From assembly GCF_003002065.1 (NCBI RefSeq), contig NZ_PVZG01000001.1, forward strand, positions 310,001 through 374,000: a stretch of DNA of 64,000 nt, given 5' to 3'. Below are positions 28,056-37,372 of this stretch, in pieces (within the stretch, counting starts at the first letter, position 1; every line of letters starts with the position of its first letter). The DNA comes from Pseudosporangium ferrugineum (GTDB taxonomy: Bacteria; Actinomycetota; Actinomycetes; Mycobacteriales; Micromonosporaceae). The translations under genes and the position numbers were made by a program. Below the pieces are notes generated by a model. The model did no database searches. It saw nothing but the letters and a program-made list of their open reading frames with translations, and had not been told where the DNA came from.

Positions 28056-28931
28056 TCAGCGCTCCTTCGTGCCGCGCAGCTGGACCGCGTAGGCGATGAC
28101 CATCGTGATCACGCCCATGACGATGGCCACGGCGGCGGCGTAGTTGTACTGCTGGCCGGAGAAGGACAGCGCGTACGCGTACAGGTTGGGGGTGAAGTGG
28201 GTGGTGATCGCGTTGGGGGCGAGCTTCTGCAGGATGCTGGGCTCGTTGAAGAGCTGGAAGCTGCCGATGATCGAGAAGATGGTGGCGATCACGAGCGCGC
28301 CGCGCAGGGCGGGCAGCTTGATCGCCGTGACGATCCGGAACTGCCCCGCGCCGTCGATCTCGGCCGACTCGTAGAGCGAGGCCGGCACCACCCGCAGCGC
28401 GGAGTAGAAGATCAGCATGTTGTAGCCGACGAACTCCCAGGTGACGATGTTGCCGATCGAGGCGAGGATCAGGCCGGGCGACAGCGGGTCCGGCAGGCTC
28501 AGGCCGAGCGCGTCGTTGAGGCCGCCGATCAGCCCGAAGCGGGAGCCGTACATGAAGCCCCACATCAGGGTCGCGACCACCGCGGGTACGGCGTACGGAA
28601 GGAAGATCGCCACCCGGAAGAACGCCTTGCCGTGCAGTCGTCCGCTGTCGATCGCGAGCGCCACCAGCAGGGCCAGGAACAGCATGATCGGCACCTGGAC
28701 GGCGAGGAACAGCGACACCCGGCCCAACGCGGACCAGAAGTTCGGGTCGCCGAGCGCCTGCCGGTAGTTGTCCAGGCCGGCGAACGAGGTGCCGCCGATC
28801 AGCCGGGTGCGGTAGAGGCTGAGGTGGATCGAGTAGCCGATGGGCGCGAGGAAGACGAACGCGAACACGGCCACGAACGGGGCGACGAACTGCCAGCCCG
28901 CCCAGGAGCGCCGCCTGCGTGTCCCGGCCAC
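28056..28931 (-). CDS. CUT1 sugar ABC transporter permease (MalF type)
   Basis: A 291-aa permease with six spans, starting MAGTRRRRSWAGWQFVAPFV, with the family's YRTRLIGGTSFAGLDNYRQ periplasmic loop and the EAA loop ESAEIDGAGQFRIVTAIKLPAL. First gene of the importer/GH42 operon. The GTG at 28931 is preferred because GAGGGGG lies just before it. An ATG at 28958 would give nine more residues but overlaps the operator candidate at 28944-28957. It faces the LacI gene divergently. Confidence 0.9.
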   Translation of the reverse strand: MAGTRRRRSWAGWQFVAPFVAVFAFVFLAPIGYSIHLSLYRTRLIGGTSFAGLDNYRQALGDPNFWSALGRVSLFLAVQVPIMLFLALLVALAIDSGRLHGKAFFRVAIFLPYAVPAVVATLMWGFMYGSRFGLIGGLNDALGLSLPDPLSPGLILASIGNIVTWEFVGYNMLIFYSALRVVPASLYESAEIDGAGQFRIVTAIKLPALRGALVIATIFSIIGSFQLFNEPSILQKLAPNAITTHFTPNLYAYALSFSGQQYNYAAAVAIVMGVITMVIAYAVQLRGTKER

Positions 28932-28943
28932 CCGGCCCCCTCG

Positions 28944-28957
28944 CGTTTGCGTAAACA
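28944..28957. promoter_or_regulatory. LacI-family operator candidate before the GH42 importer
   Basis: CGTTTGCGTAAACA, matching 11 of 14 bases of the second site at 29009-29022, ends 12 bp before the importer's favoured GTG start. The shared right half is GCGTAAACA/ACGTAAACA, a typical LacI/GalR half-site. Confidence 0.6.
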
Positions 28958-29008
28958 TCGACCGGCGTGCCGGCTCGGGTGAACATGTCGAGACGGTGAC
29001 GGGCGTGA

Positions 29009-29022
29009 TGTTAACGTAAACA
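29009..29022. promoter_or_regulatory. LacI-family operator candidate before the regulator gene
   Basis: TGTTAACGTAAACA, a nearly perfect dyad around the central CG, 36 bp before the favoured regulator start. It overlaps an alternative ATG at 29022, which argues against that start. Confidence 0.65.
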
Positions 29023-29057
29023 TGGCTTCCGTACGCGTCAAGAAGGAGTCGCCGCCC

Positions 29058-30080
29058 ATGACCGCTGGCGCGAGGCGCCGCCCCGGGGTGTCGATGGCCG
29101 ACGTGGCCCGCGTCGCAGGGGTGTCGGCCCAGACGGTCTCCCGGGTCTCCAACGGGCACCCCGGCGTCGTCGAGGCCACCCGCCGTCAGGTGCTCGACGC
29201 CATGCAGCAGCTCGGCTACCGCCCGAACAGCGCGGCCCGGGCGCTCAAGCGCGGCGAATTCCGCACCCTCGGCGTCATCCTCTTCACGCTCGCGACCACG
29301 GGCAACAGCCGCACGGTCGAGGCGATCGCGGGGCACGCGGCCCGGGAGGGGTACGCGATCACCCTGATCCCGGTCGCCGTGCCCACCCAGGACGGCGTGC
29401 TGGGCGCCTTCACCCGGCTCGGCGAGCTGGCCGTCGACGGCGTCATCGTGATCATGGAAGTGCACCTGCTGGACGCGGCCGACCTGACGCTGCCGCCGGG
29501 CGTCCAGGTGGTGGTCGTCGACTCGGACGCCGGCGAGCGCTACCCGGTGGTCGACACCGACCAGGCCGACGGCGCCCGCCAGGCCACCGAGCACCTGCTC
29601 GGGCTGGGCCACCCGACGGTCTGGCACGTGACCGGGCCCGCGGAGTCCTTCGCGAGCGAGCGCCGCGCCCACGCGTGGCGGTCCACCCTGGAGGCGGCCG
29701 GCCGCCCGGTCCCCCCGGTGCAGCGCGGCGACTGGTCGGCCGAGTCGGGCTACCGCGCCGGGCTGGTGCTGGCCGGCGAGCCGTCATGCACGGCCGTGTT
29801 CGCGGCGAACGACCAGATGGCGCTGGGCGTGATGCGCGCCTTCCACGAGCGGGGGCGCACCATCCCGGGGAACGTGAGCGTCGTCGGCTTCGACGACCTG
29901 CCCGACTCCGGCGCGTTCTTCCCGCCGCTGACCACGATCCACCAGGACTTCGCCGAGGTCGGCCGGCGGTGCGTGGACGGCCTGCTGCGGCAGCTGCGCC
30001 ACGAGCCCGGCCACGCCGGCACCGAGCTGGTACCGACCCGGCTCGTCATCCGCGGCAGCACCGCCCCGCCGCCGGGCTGA
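29058..30080 (+). CDS. LacI family regulator of the galactoside importer
   Basis: A 340-aa repressor with HTH VSMADVARVAGVSAQTVSR, hinge YRPNSAARALKRGE and a sugar-binding core (GVILFTLATTGNSRTVEAI, VDGVIVIMEV, VFAANDQMALGVMRAFHERG, VSVVGFDDLPDSGAFFPPL). The ATG at 29058 has AAGGAG nine bases upstream, whereas an ATG at 29022 overlaps the operator candidate. Its divergent position and the two similar operators imply control of the CUT1-GH42 operon and of itself. Lactose/galactoside-type inducers are inferred from GH42. Confidence 0.92.
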   Translation: MTAGARRRPGVSMADVARVAGVSAQTVSRVSNGHPGVVEATRRQVLDAMQQLGYRPNSAARALKRGEFRTLGVILFTLATTGNSRTVEAIAGHAAREGYAITLIPVAVPTQDGVLGAFTRLGELAVDGVIVIMEVHLLDAADLTLPPGVQVVVVDSDAGERYPVVDTDQADGARQATEHLLGLGHPTVWHVTGPAESFASERRAHAWRSTLEAAGRPVPPVQRGDWSAESGYRAGLVLAGEPSCTAVFAANDQMALGVMRAFHERGRTIPGNVSVVGFDDLPDSGAFFPPLTTIHQDFAEVGRRCVDGLLRQLRHEPGHAGTELVPTRLVIRGSTAPPPG

Positions 30081-30134
30081 GGCGCCCGGCCGCGAGCCGA
30101 GGTTCCGCCGCGGGGCACGAGGCACGGCTGCGGG

Positions 30135-30162
30135 GCCCGGCCGCCCCGGAGGACGGCCGGGC
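30135..30162. terminator. Terminator between convergent LacI and Rpf genes
   Basis: GCCCGGCCG/CGGCCGGGC, a 9-bp stem with a 10-base loop, lies in the 88-bp gap between two convergent genes. Confidence 0.6.
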
Positions 30163-30168
30163 GGGCCG

Positions 30169-30990
<822 letters not shown>

Positions 30991-31098
30991 GGGCCCGCGT
31001 CAGCGGACCCGGCCGACGGTAACCACCACCGGAGGGCGGGCGGCAAACAAACGGACCCGAAGGTGACGTTGTTTACACCTTTGCGACCGGATTGATCT

Positions 31099-32679
31099 TC
31101 ATTCGGCGATCACCCGAAGCTGGATCATCGCCGCAAAACGGGCGTCCGGATCCGCCAGGTCGAGTCCGCCCACCTCGGCCACCCGGCGCAGCCGGTAACG
31201 GAACGTGTTGGGGTGCACGTGCACGGCCGCGGCGGCGGCCGCGACGTCGCCGAACGCCTCCAGCCAGGCCCGCAGCGTCTCCAGCAGCTTGGCGTGGTGC
31301 CGGTCGTCGTACGCGATCAACCGCCCCACCGGCCCGCCGGGCCGGTCCCCCCGGGCGGTGACCAGGTCGCGCAGGTCGAGCAGCAGCGCCTCCACCTGGA
31401 CGTCCGCCAGGGTCGCGACGCGCCGCCCGGAGCCGCGCCCGGCCCGCAGCACCCGCAGGGCCCGGTCGGCACCGGCCCGCGCCCCCGCCAGCCCGGCGCC
31501 GTCGGCCGCCGGCGGACCCACCCCCACCGCCGCGGGCGTCCGGTCACCGACCCGCTCCAGGAAGTCCTCCGCGATCCGCACCGCCCGCTGCTCGTCCTCG
31601 GCCGGCAGCAGGCCGTACGCCACGTCGCCCAGCAGCGCGGCCGCGCAGCGGGGGTGCATCGCGCTCAGATGCAGGGCGAACGCGTCGCTCAGCCGCTGCC
31701 GCTCGGTCAGCGACGCCGCGTCGACCGGGCCCGCCACCGGCGCGAGGGCCAGCACGACGACCGGCTGCCCGGCGAGACCTAGCCGGCCCAGGGCGTCGCG
31801 CGCGCCGGGGCCGCCCTCGAGGGCCGTGCCGAGCAGGTCGGCCCGCAGCCGCCGCTCGACGTCCGCGCCCGCGCGCACCCGCAGCAGGTGCAGGGCCACC
31901 AGCCGGGCGGCGTCGCGCAGCGCCTGGGTCCGCTCGGTGCTCAGCGGCTTGCGCACGGCCGCCCAGATCGAGCCCAGCACCTCGTCACCGGCCCGTACGG
32001 CAACCGCGACGCGCGGGACGAACTCCTCACCGCCGAGGTCGAGGGAGTCGATGAACAGCGGCTCGTCGGAGGCGTACAGCTTCCGGAAGACGCCGGAGGC
32101 GGTCAGCGAACGGGCGTAGCGCTCGGGCACCTGGCGGCCCAGCACGGTCGCCACCCGGCCCGGGTCGGCCTCGTCCTGCCGCCCGGAGAACGCCAGCACC
32201 CGCGAGGCCCGGTCCTCGATGGTCACCGGCGCGTCGATCAGCGCCGCGACGGCGTTGGCCAGCGCGAACAGGTCGCCGGAAGGGATGCCGCCGAGGGTCT
32301 CCGGGCCGGCGCCGCCGACGTCGCCCTCGGCCAGCATGGCCCGGAGCATCGCGGCGAGCTGGGTCCACGACGCGCCCGCCGTCAGCGCCAGCACCGCCAC
32401 CCCGGACTCGCGGGCCGCCGCGGCCACCGCCGGGCCGGACGGCACCGGCGCCCGCAGGACCAGCCCGGCTGCGCCCGCCCTGCCGAGCTGGCGCAGCAGC
32501 GCGACGGTCTCCGCCGGTTCCCGGACCCCGACGCCGAGCACCAACGCGTGCCGCGGCGCCGCGCCGTCCTCGAGCGGATCGTGGATCGTCACGCCGCCGA
32601 GCTCGTCCGCCCGCGGCTCGCCGTGCACGAGCGTGAGCAGCGTGGCACCGAGATCGTCGAGAACCCGCCCCAGCCTCAT
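31099..32679 (-). CDS. PucR family transcriptional regulator
   Basis: A 526-aa cytoplasmic regulator. The N-terminal PucR domain (about 1-120) has LVLGVGVREPAETVALLRQL and AGAAGLVLR. The middle GGDEF-like region (about 290-400) precedes a C-terminal PucR helix-turn-helix: LLETLRAWLEAFGDVAAAAA, HVHPNTFRYRLRRVAEV, with the usual LADPDARFAAMIQLRV end. PucR proteins often control purine or amino-compound catabolism. No obvious target is adjacent, though the racemase/GNAT pair upstream in the same direction is a possibility. Confidence 0.93.
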   Translation of the reverse strand: MRLGRVLDDLGATLLTLVHGEPRADELGGVTIHDPLEDGAAPRHALVLGVGVREPAETVALLRQLGRAGAAGLVLRAPVPSGPAVAAAARESGVAVLALTAGASWTQLAAMLRAMLAEGDVGGAGPETLGGIPSGDLFALANAVAALIDAPVTIEDRASRVLAFSGRQDEADPGRVATVLGRQVPERYARSLTASGVFRKLYASDEPLFIDSLDLGGEEFVPRVAVAVRAGDEVLGSIWAAVRKPLSTERTQALRDAARLVALHLLRVRAGADVERRLRADLLGTALEGGPGARDALGRLGLAGQPVVVLALAPVAGPVDAASLTERQRLSDAFALHLSAMHPRCAAALLGDVAYGLLPAEDEQRAVRIAEDFLERVGDRTPAAVGVGPPAADGAGLAGARAGADRALRVLRAGRGSGRRVATLADVQVEALLLDLRDLVTARGDRPGGPVGRLIAYDDRHHAKLLETLRAWLEAFGDVAAAAAAVHVHPNTFRYRLRRVAEVGGLDLADPDARFAAMIQLRVIAE

Positions 32680-32716
32680 GGCGTAAACGTAGCGAGGGCG
32701 GCCCGGCGGACCCGCG

Positions 32717-33097
32717 CTAACCCGCCGGGAGGGTGGGCAGCAGGGCGACGCGCAGCCCCAGCCGGAGCGCGGCCAGGGTCAGCGCGTTCGAGTCGGTCAG
32801 CGTCTCCAGGTCGGCGCCCCGGGACGGCTCGCGCAGGCCGAACGCGTACCACCCGCCGTCGGTGGTCGGCCCGATCACCGCGTCGAAGCTGCGCAGCAGG
32901 TCGTAGGCGTCGCCGAGCAACTCCGGCGTCACCTGGGGCGTGTCCATCGCGATCATCAGGAACGGGTCCTCGTGCCGGGCGTCCGCGGCGCGGCGGGCCT
33001 GCCGGAGGGCCCGCGCACGGCCCGGATCGCAGCGGTACGGCCGCCGCCCCGCGAAGCTCCGCGGCCCGCCGGGGCCCGCCCGGAATTGACAAGTCAT
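32717..33097 (-). pseudogene. N-terminally truncated DUF2064-type glycosyltransferase remnant
   Basis: The 126 codons match only the C-terminal half of DUF2064/TIGR04282-type (rSAM-associated) transferases: FLMIAMDTPQVTPELL, FDAVIGPTTDGGWYAFGLR, LRLGLRVALLPTL. Whole members are about 200 aa and begin with a nucleotide-binding segment (AKxPxxGxxKTRL) that I cannot find in any frame up to the racemase gene at 33150. The aligned part probably starts near RALRQARRAADARHE. A truncated remnant is the simplest reading; an intact short protein cannot be excluded. Confidence 0.6.
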
Positions 33098-33149
33098 GCT
33101 CCCTGAGTGACCCGGAGGGCCCGGAAGGTTGCCCGCTTCCGCCGGAAAA

Positions 33150-34256
33150 TCACAGCGGGATCCACTCCGTACCCGTGGTGACCGAATCCAGGACGCCGGC
33201 CAGCGGCGCCACGCCCAGCCCCGGGCCGGACGGCACGGTCAGGTGGCCGTCCTCGAGCACGAACGGCTCGGTGAGGTCGGTGGCGAAGTAGCGGTCCGAG
33301 GCCGAGGTGTCGCCGGGCAGGGTGAAGCCGGGCAGCGCGGCGAGCGCCACGTTGGCCGCCCGGCCCAGGCCGCTCTCCAGCATCCCGCCGCACCAGACCG
33401 GCACGCCGTGCGCCGCGCACAGGTCGTGGATCCGCCGCGCCTCCAGGTAGCCGCCGACCCGGCCGGGCTTGATGTTGACCACCGAGCAGGCGCCCAGCGT
33501 GATGGCCGCCGCCGCGGTCCGGGCCGAGGTGATCGACTCGTCCAGGCACACCGGCGTGGCGATCATCCGGGCCAGCTCGGCGTGCCCGACGACGTCCTCC
33601 TCCTCCAGCGGCTGCTCGATCAGCAGCAGCCCGAACGGGTCGAGGCGGGCCAGGTGCCGGGCGTCGGCCAGCGTGTACGCCGTGTTCGCGTCCACCTGGA
33701 GCAGCACGTCGTCGCCGAAGCGCTCGCGGACCGCGCGGACCGGCTCGACGTCCCAGCCCGGCTCGATCTTCAGCTTGATCCGCAGGTAGCCCGCGTCGAG
33801 GTAGCCGCCGACCGCGTCGAGCAGCTCGCCGATCGAGCTCATGATGCCGACGGACACCCCGCACGGCACACGCTCGCGGACGGCGCCCAGCTCGCGGGCG
33901 AACGACCGGCCCTCGGCGCGCAGCTCGGCGTCGAGGACCGCGGTCTCCAGGGCCGCCTTCGCCATCCGGTGTCCCTTGAAGGACGCCAGCGCCGGCCCGA
34001 CCGCGTACGCGTCCAGCCGCGGCGCCGCGGCGAGCGCCGGGATCAGATGGCGGCGCAGCACGTCGGCGGCGGCCTCGGTGTACTCCGGCGAGTAGAGCGG
34101 ATCGGCCATCGCCACGCACTCGCCCCAGCCCTCGGCGGCGTCGGTCACCACCCGCAGGAGCAGGACGTCGCGGGTCGTCTCGGTGCCGAACGAGGTGCGG
34201 AACGGCGACACCAGCGGCATGGCGACGCGGCGCAGCTCGATGCCTTCCAGCTTCAC
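33150..34256 (-). CDS. N-acylamino-acid racemase / o-succinylbenzoate synthase (enolase superfamily)
   Basis: A 368-aa enzyme of the MenC/NSAR subgroup. The capping domain starts MKLEGIELRRVAMPLVSPFR, and the barrel carries all catalytic residues: K161 and K163 (RIKLKIEPGWD), metal ligands D189 (QVDANTAY), E214 (LIEQPLEEED) and D239 (CLDES), and K263 (VVNIKPGRVGG). These numbers agree with the well-studied Amycolatopsis racemase. No men gene is near; instead it overlaps a GNAT by GTGA, the arrangement of N-succinylamino-acid racemases that act on acylated amino acids. Racemisation of an N-acylamino acid made by the GNAT is therefore favoured over menaquinone synthesis. GTG start fixed by the overlap. 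Confidence 0.92.
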   Translation of the reverse strand: MKLEGIELRRVAMPLVSPFRTSFGTETTRDVLLLRVVTDAAEGWGECVAMADPLYSPEYTEAAADVLRRHLIPALAAAPRLDAYAVGPALASFKGHRMAKAALETAVLDAELRAEGRSFARELGAVRERVPCGVSVGIMSSIGELLDAVGGYLDAGYLRIKLKIEPGWDVEPVRAVRERFGDDVLLQVDANTAYTLADARHLARLDPFGLLLIEQPLEEEDVVGHAELARMIATPVCLDESITSARTAAAAITLGACSVVNIKPGRVGGYLEARRIHDLCAAHGVPVWCGGMLESGLGRAANVALAALPGFTLPGDTSASDRYFATDLTEPFVLEDGHLTVPSGPGLGVAPLAGVLDSVTTGTEWIPL

Positions 34257-35002
34257 GAGGGTCTCCTCAGGACGTACCAGCCGGCGCGGTCGAACCCGGT
34301 GATCCGGGCGCCGGCGGCGAGCAGGGTGGACAGGGTGTCGCGGACGGCGAGGCGCCACTGCTTCGCCGCGCCGGGATCGTGGGCGCGCAGGGCCTCGATG
34401 TCCTGCGGCACGGCGACCAGCAGCTTGCCACCGGCGAGGCTGCCGGGCGTGCCGGAGCGGTCGAGGGCGACCACCGCGCCGTCGAGGTCCTCGCGCCCCG
34501 GCGCGGGCCGATGCAGGTCCCAGCGCACGAGCAGCCGGTCCGAGGCGTCGTCGCCGTTGATCCGGTCGTGCATCGCGCCGTAGAAGTCCGGCAGGTACTC
34601 GTGCGGGACCGCGCCGAGCTTGGCCAGGTTGAAGTAGGCGTTGCGGGCGACCAGCGGATCGTACGTCCAGCTGATCGCGGTGGCGCCGCGCTCGAGGGCC
34701 CAGGTGCGCTGGTGCTGCTTGAGCGCGTACCCGATGTGCCGCCCGGCCGCCGCGGGCGCCACCCCGGCGATGTGGCTGTGCAGCTCGCGGTCCACCGGGG
34801 CGCCGAAGAAGCCGACGCACGCGCCGAGCAACCTGTCACCGTCGTACGCCCCCGCCACGTAATTCCCCGCCTTCGCGAGCGCGCGCAGCAGCTCGACGGA
34901 GAGCACCGGACTTCCGGGATCACCCTGCCAGATCTCGCCGAACAGGCGGTCGACGACGGCCAGCTCGGCGAGTCCGGTCACCGTACGCACCTGCACGCTC
35001 AT
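34253..35002 (-). CDS. GNAT family N-acyltransferase coupled to the racemase
   Basis: A 249-aa acyltransferase. The GNAT fold is seen in YVAGAYDGDRLLGACVGFFG (beta 4 region) and HIAGVAPAAAGRHIGYALKQHQRTWAL, which includes the acyl-CoA loop (x-x-G-R-x-I-G). A distinctive C-terminal half follows (FDRAGWYVLRR end; YDPLVARNAYFNLAKLGA, DFYGAMHDRINGDD). Homologues are widely paired with N-acylamino-acid racemases and probably add an acyl (for example succinyl) group to an amino acid. The ATG at 35002 is preferred over longer starts. The last bases overlap the racemase GTG, so the two are co-translated. Confidence 0.85.
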   Translation of the reverse strand: MSVQVRTVTGLAELAVVDRLFGEIWQGDPGSPVLSVELLRALAKAGNYVAGAYDGDRLLGACVGFFGAPVDRELHSHIAGVAPAAAGRHIGYALKQHQRTWALERGATAISWTYDPLVARNAYFNLAKLGAVPHEYLPDFYGAMHDRINGDDASDRLLVRWDLHRPAPGREDLDGAVVALDRSGTPGSLAGGKLLVAVPQDIEALRAHDPGAAKQWRLAVRDTLSTLLAAGARITGFDRAGWYVLRRPS

Positions 35003-35138
35003 GACCCCAGCTTGCCCGCGCGCACCCTCGTGGTCTTCGTGACGCGGCACCAGAACCGGGGCCGGACTTCGTCGGATGCCACCGAGAGGTAGTGTTCCAG
35101 CTCATGTGCTCCCGCGTCTCAGCACGGACGACGTCGCG

Positions 35139-36767
35139 GTGACCAAGCCGCTCCGCCCTAATGACCCACGGCGACTGGGCGGGTACGAACTGCTGTCACG
35201 GCTGGGCGAGGGCGGCATGGGGGCCGTCTATCTCGCCCGCGGCGCCGACGACCGGCTGGTGGCGGTCAAGGTCATCAGGCCCGAGTTCGCGTACGAGGAC
35301 GAGTTCCGCGCCCGTTTCCGCAGCGAGGTCAACCGCGCCCGCCAGGTCCCGCCGTTCTGCACCGCCGCGGTGCTGGACGCCGACCCCGAGCACCCGACGC
35401 CGTACCTGGTCGTCGAGTACGTCGACGGGCCCAGCCTCGCCGAGGTCGTCCAGGAACAGGGCCCGCTCGGAGGCGGCAACCTGCACAGCGTGGCGATCGG
35501 GGTGGCCACCGCCATCGCGGCGATCCACGGCGCCGGGGTCATCCACCGCGACCTCAAGCCGCGCAACGTGCTCTTCTCCCTGGGCACCCCGAAGGTCATC
35601 GACTTCGGCATCGCCCGCGCGCTCGAGGTGACCAGCGCGCACACCCGCACCGACCAGATGGTGGGGACGGTCGCGTACATGGCCCCGGAGCGGTTCGACT
35701 CCGACAGCCGCGCCACGGGCCCCGCCGCCGACGTGTTCGCCTGGGGCGCCGTCGTCACGTACGCGGGCACCGGCCGTACGCCCTTCGCCGCCGACTCCCC
35801 CGCCGCGACCGCCGCGCGGATCCTCACCCAGCCGCCGGAGCTGTCCGCGCTGCCCGAGCCGCTGCGCGACCTGGTGGCCCTCACGCTGGCGAAGGACCCG
35901 GCCGAGCGGCCCACCGCGCACGAACTGCTCGACATGCTCCTCGCCGCCGGCCCGTCCCTCGCCCAGCGGCCCGAGCTGCGGCAGGCGGCCGAGGCGGTGC
36001 AGCACTCGGGGCGGCACTCGACCGGCGACCAGCCGTACCGCCGGACCACCCGTACGCTCACCGGACCGCCTGCCCCACGCCGCCGCAGGCTGATCCCCTG
36101 GCTCGCCGCCGGCGCCGCCGCGGCGGCCGTGGGCACCGCGGGCGCCGTGTACGCCGCCACCCGGGACACCTCACGCGGGCAGGTCCTGGCCGAGTTCTCC
36201 GTGGCACCGCCCGCGCCGCGCCAGGTCCGCGGCCCGTCCGTGATCGACCCGCTGGACCGGCCCGGCCAGTGGCAGACGGTCACCGACGACAGCTCCGGAT
36301 CGTGCGTGTTCACCAAGAACGGGCTGCGGATCCGCACCGGGGACAGCGGCACGTACGAGTGCCCCGGCCCGGACGACAGCTTCGCCGGGGACCAGAGCAT
36401 CGCCGCCGACGTGACCGTGGTGGACCCGGGCAGCTGCGCGCTGATCCGGTTCCGCTACACCGGACGCAGCGGCTACGTGCTCTCGGCCTGCCCGGGTGCG
36501 CTGGAGCTCAGCCTCGTCGACGACAACGACGAGACCCTGCTGGCGAAGCTGGCGACCGGCGACTTCGCCCCGGGCGCCCGGCACCGCGTCCGGATCGACC
36601 TGCGCGGCCAGGTGGCCACCGTGTCGCTCGGCGACCGGCCGGTCCTGCAGGCGCCGATCACCGACCCCTCCCTGGTCGCCGGCCGGGTCGAGCTCGGCGT
36701 GACCAACGACCCCTACCAGGGCACCGGCACGGTCCTGTTCGCCGATGCGGAGATCCGATCCCTGTGA
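35139..36767 (+). CDS. Transmembrane Ser/Thr protein kinase with external lectin-like domain
   Basis: A 542-aa receptor kinase. Glycine loop GEGGMGAVY, ATP lysine K44, catalytic HRDLKPRN (D138), DFG at 155-157 and GTVAYMAPERF are all present. A linker of about 45 residues (GRHSTGDQPYRRTTRTLTGP) leads to one span (about 319-340). The external domain of about 190 aa has LDRPGQWQTVTDDSSGSCVF, IAADVTVVDPGSCALIRFRY, ALELSLVDDNDETLLA and VELGVTNDPYQGTGTVLFAD, the layout of a concanavalin-like (LamG/DUF1080) sandwich likely to bind a glycan. The GTG at 35139 gives the usual lead into RRLGGYELLSRLG. Its stop overlaps the start of the lipoprotein gene, so kinase and lipoprotein are coupled. Confidence 0.9.
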   Translation: MTKPLRPNDPRRLGGYELLSRLGEGGMGAVYLARGADDRLVAVKVIRPEFAYEDEFRARFRSEVNRARQVPPFCTAAVLDADPEHPTPYLVVEYVDGPSLAEVVQEQGPLGGGNLHSVAIGVATAIAAIHGAGVIHRDLKPRNVLFSLGTPKVIDFGIARALEVTSAHTRTDQMVGTVAYMAPERFDSDSRATGPAADVFAWGAVVTYAGTGRTPFAADSPAATAARILTQPPELSALPEPLRDLVALTLAKDPAERPTAHELLDMLLAAGPSLAQRPELRQAAEAVQHSGRHSTGDQPYRRTTRTLTGPPAPRRRRLIPWLAAGAAAAAVGTAGAVYAATRDTSRGQVLAEFSVAPPAPRQVRGPSVIDPLDRPGQWQTVTDDSSGSCVFTKNGLRIRTGDSGTYECPGPDDSFAGDQSIAADVTVVDPGSCALIRFRYTGRSGYVLSACPGALELSLVDDNDETLLAKLATGDFAPGARHRVRIDLRGQVATVSLGDRPVLQAPITDPSLVAGRVELGVTNDPYQGTGTVLFADAEIRSL

Positions 36768-37273
36768 AGCGGTTGCTGCCCCTCGTCGCCCTCGCCCTGC
36801 TCGCGGCGTGCACCTCGACCGGAGAGCCGCAGCCCGCTCCGTCCTCGGCCGCGCCCACCGGCTCGCCGCGGCCCACGTTCGCCGACGTGAGCCGCGGCGA
36901 CACCGACTCGGTGGTGCGGCTGCGGGCCTACGAGCCGCGGGCCCGGTCGGTGGTGGTCGAGCCGACGATCTTCATGCAGGGCCCCGACTTCTGTACGGCG
37001 TTCGCCCTGCCGGAGTCCGACCCCCGGTGCAACCTCGAATGGACCACCGAGGACAGCAAGACGAAGGTGACCCTGCCCGTCGACGCCGGGGCACGCCTGC
37101 TCACCATGAACGGCGGCGACCCGGACTGCCTGGACGACAAGAGCATGGCGGGCACCTGCCGGCTGACCGAGACGCAGTTCAGCGCCCTGCTGAAGAACAG
37201 CGGTGACCTGCTCGTGAGGCTGCGCACCCGGGACGGGACCGTCGTGCAGATGGCCGAGGTCTACACGCCGTGA
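36764..37273 (+). CDS. Cys-rich lipoprotein coupled to the kinase (family A of a paralogous pair)
   Basis: A 169-aa lipoprotein with lipobox LLAAC (Cys16) and a Pro/Ser linker. The mature domain is VVRLRAYEPRARSVVVEPTI then FCTAFALPESDPRCNL, KVTLPV, DCLDDKSMAGTCRLTETQF, holding four cysteines. The 168-aa lipoprotein at 52076-52582 shares this pattern: VVEPT, the YC/FC, LP/IP, SD, C spacing, K-LTVP-like strand, then C-x-D and GTC(K/R)(I/L)TE. The start GTG overlaps the kinase stop. Function unknown; extracytoplasmic partner of the kinase's external domain is inferred. Confidence 0.8.
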   Translation: MKRLLPLVALALLAACTSTGEPQPAPSSAAPTGSPRPTFADVSRGDTDSVVRLRAYEPRARSVVVEPTIFMQGPDFCTAFALPESDPRCNLEWTTEDSKTKVTLPVDAGARLLTMNGGDPDCLDDKSMAGTCRLTETQFSALLKNSGDLLVRLRTRDGTVVQMAEVYTP

Positions 37274-37283
37274 AAAAAGGACC

Positions 37284-37303
37284 GGCGCGATGATCTCCGC
37301 GCC
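37284..37303 (+). terminator. Weak hairpin after the kinase-lipoprotein operon
   Basis: GGCGCG and CGCGCC flank an 8-base loop 10 bp after the lipoprotein stop. Confidence 0.4.
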
Positions 37304-37372
37304 CGTGGCTCGCGTATCTTGACGTACCGGTCGGCGCTGCGCGCCCCGCGTACCACCGAGGCAGGGACACCG

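Noticed and set aside
33150..34256. Assignment as menC of menaquinone synthesis
   Set aside because: No men genes nearby, and the GNAT coupling fits an N-acylamino-acid racemase better.
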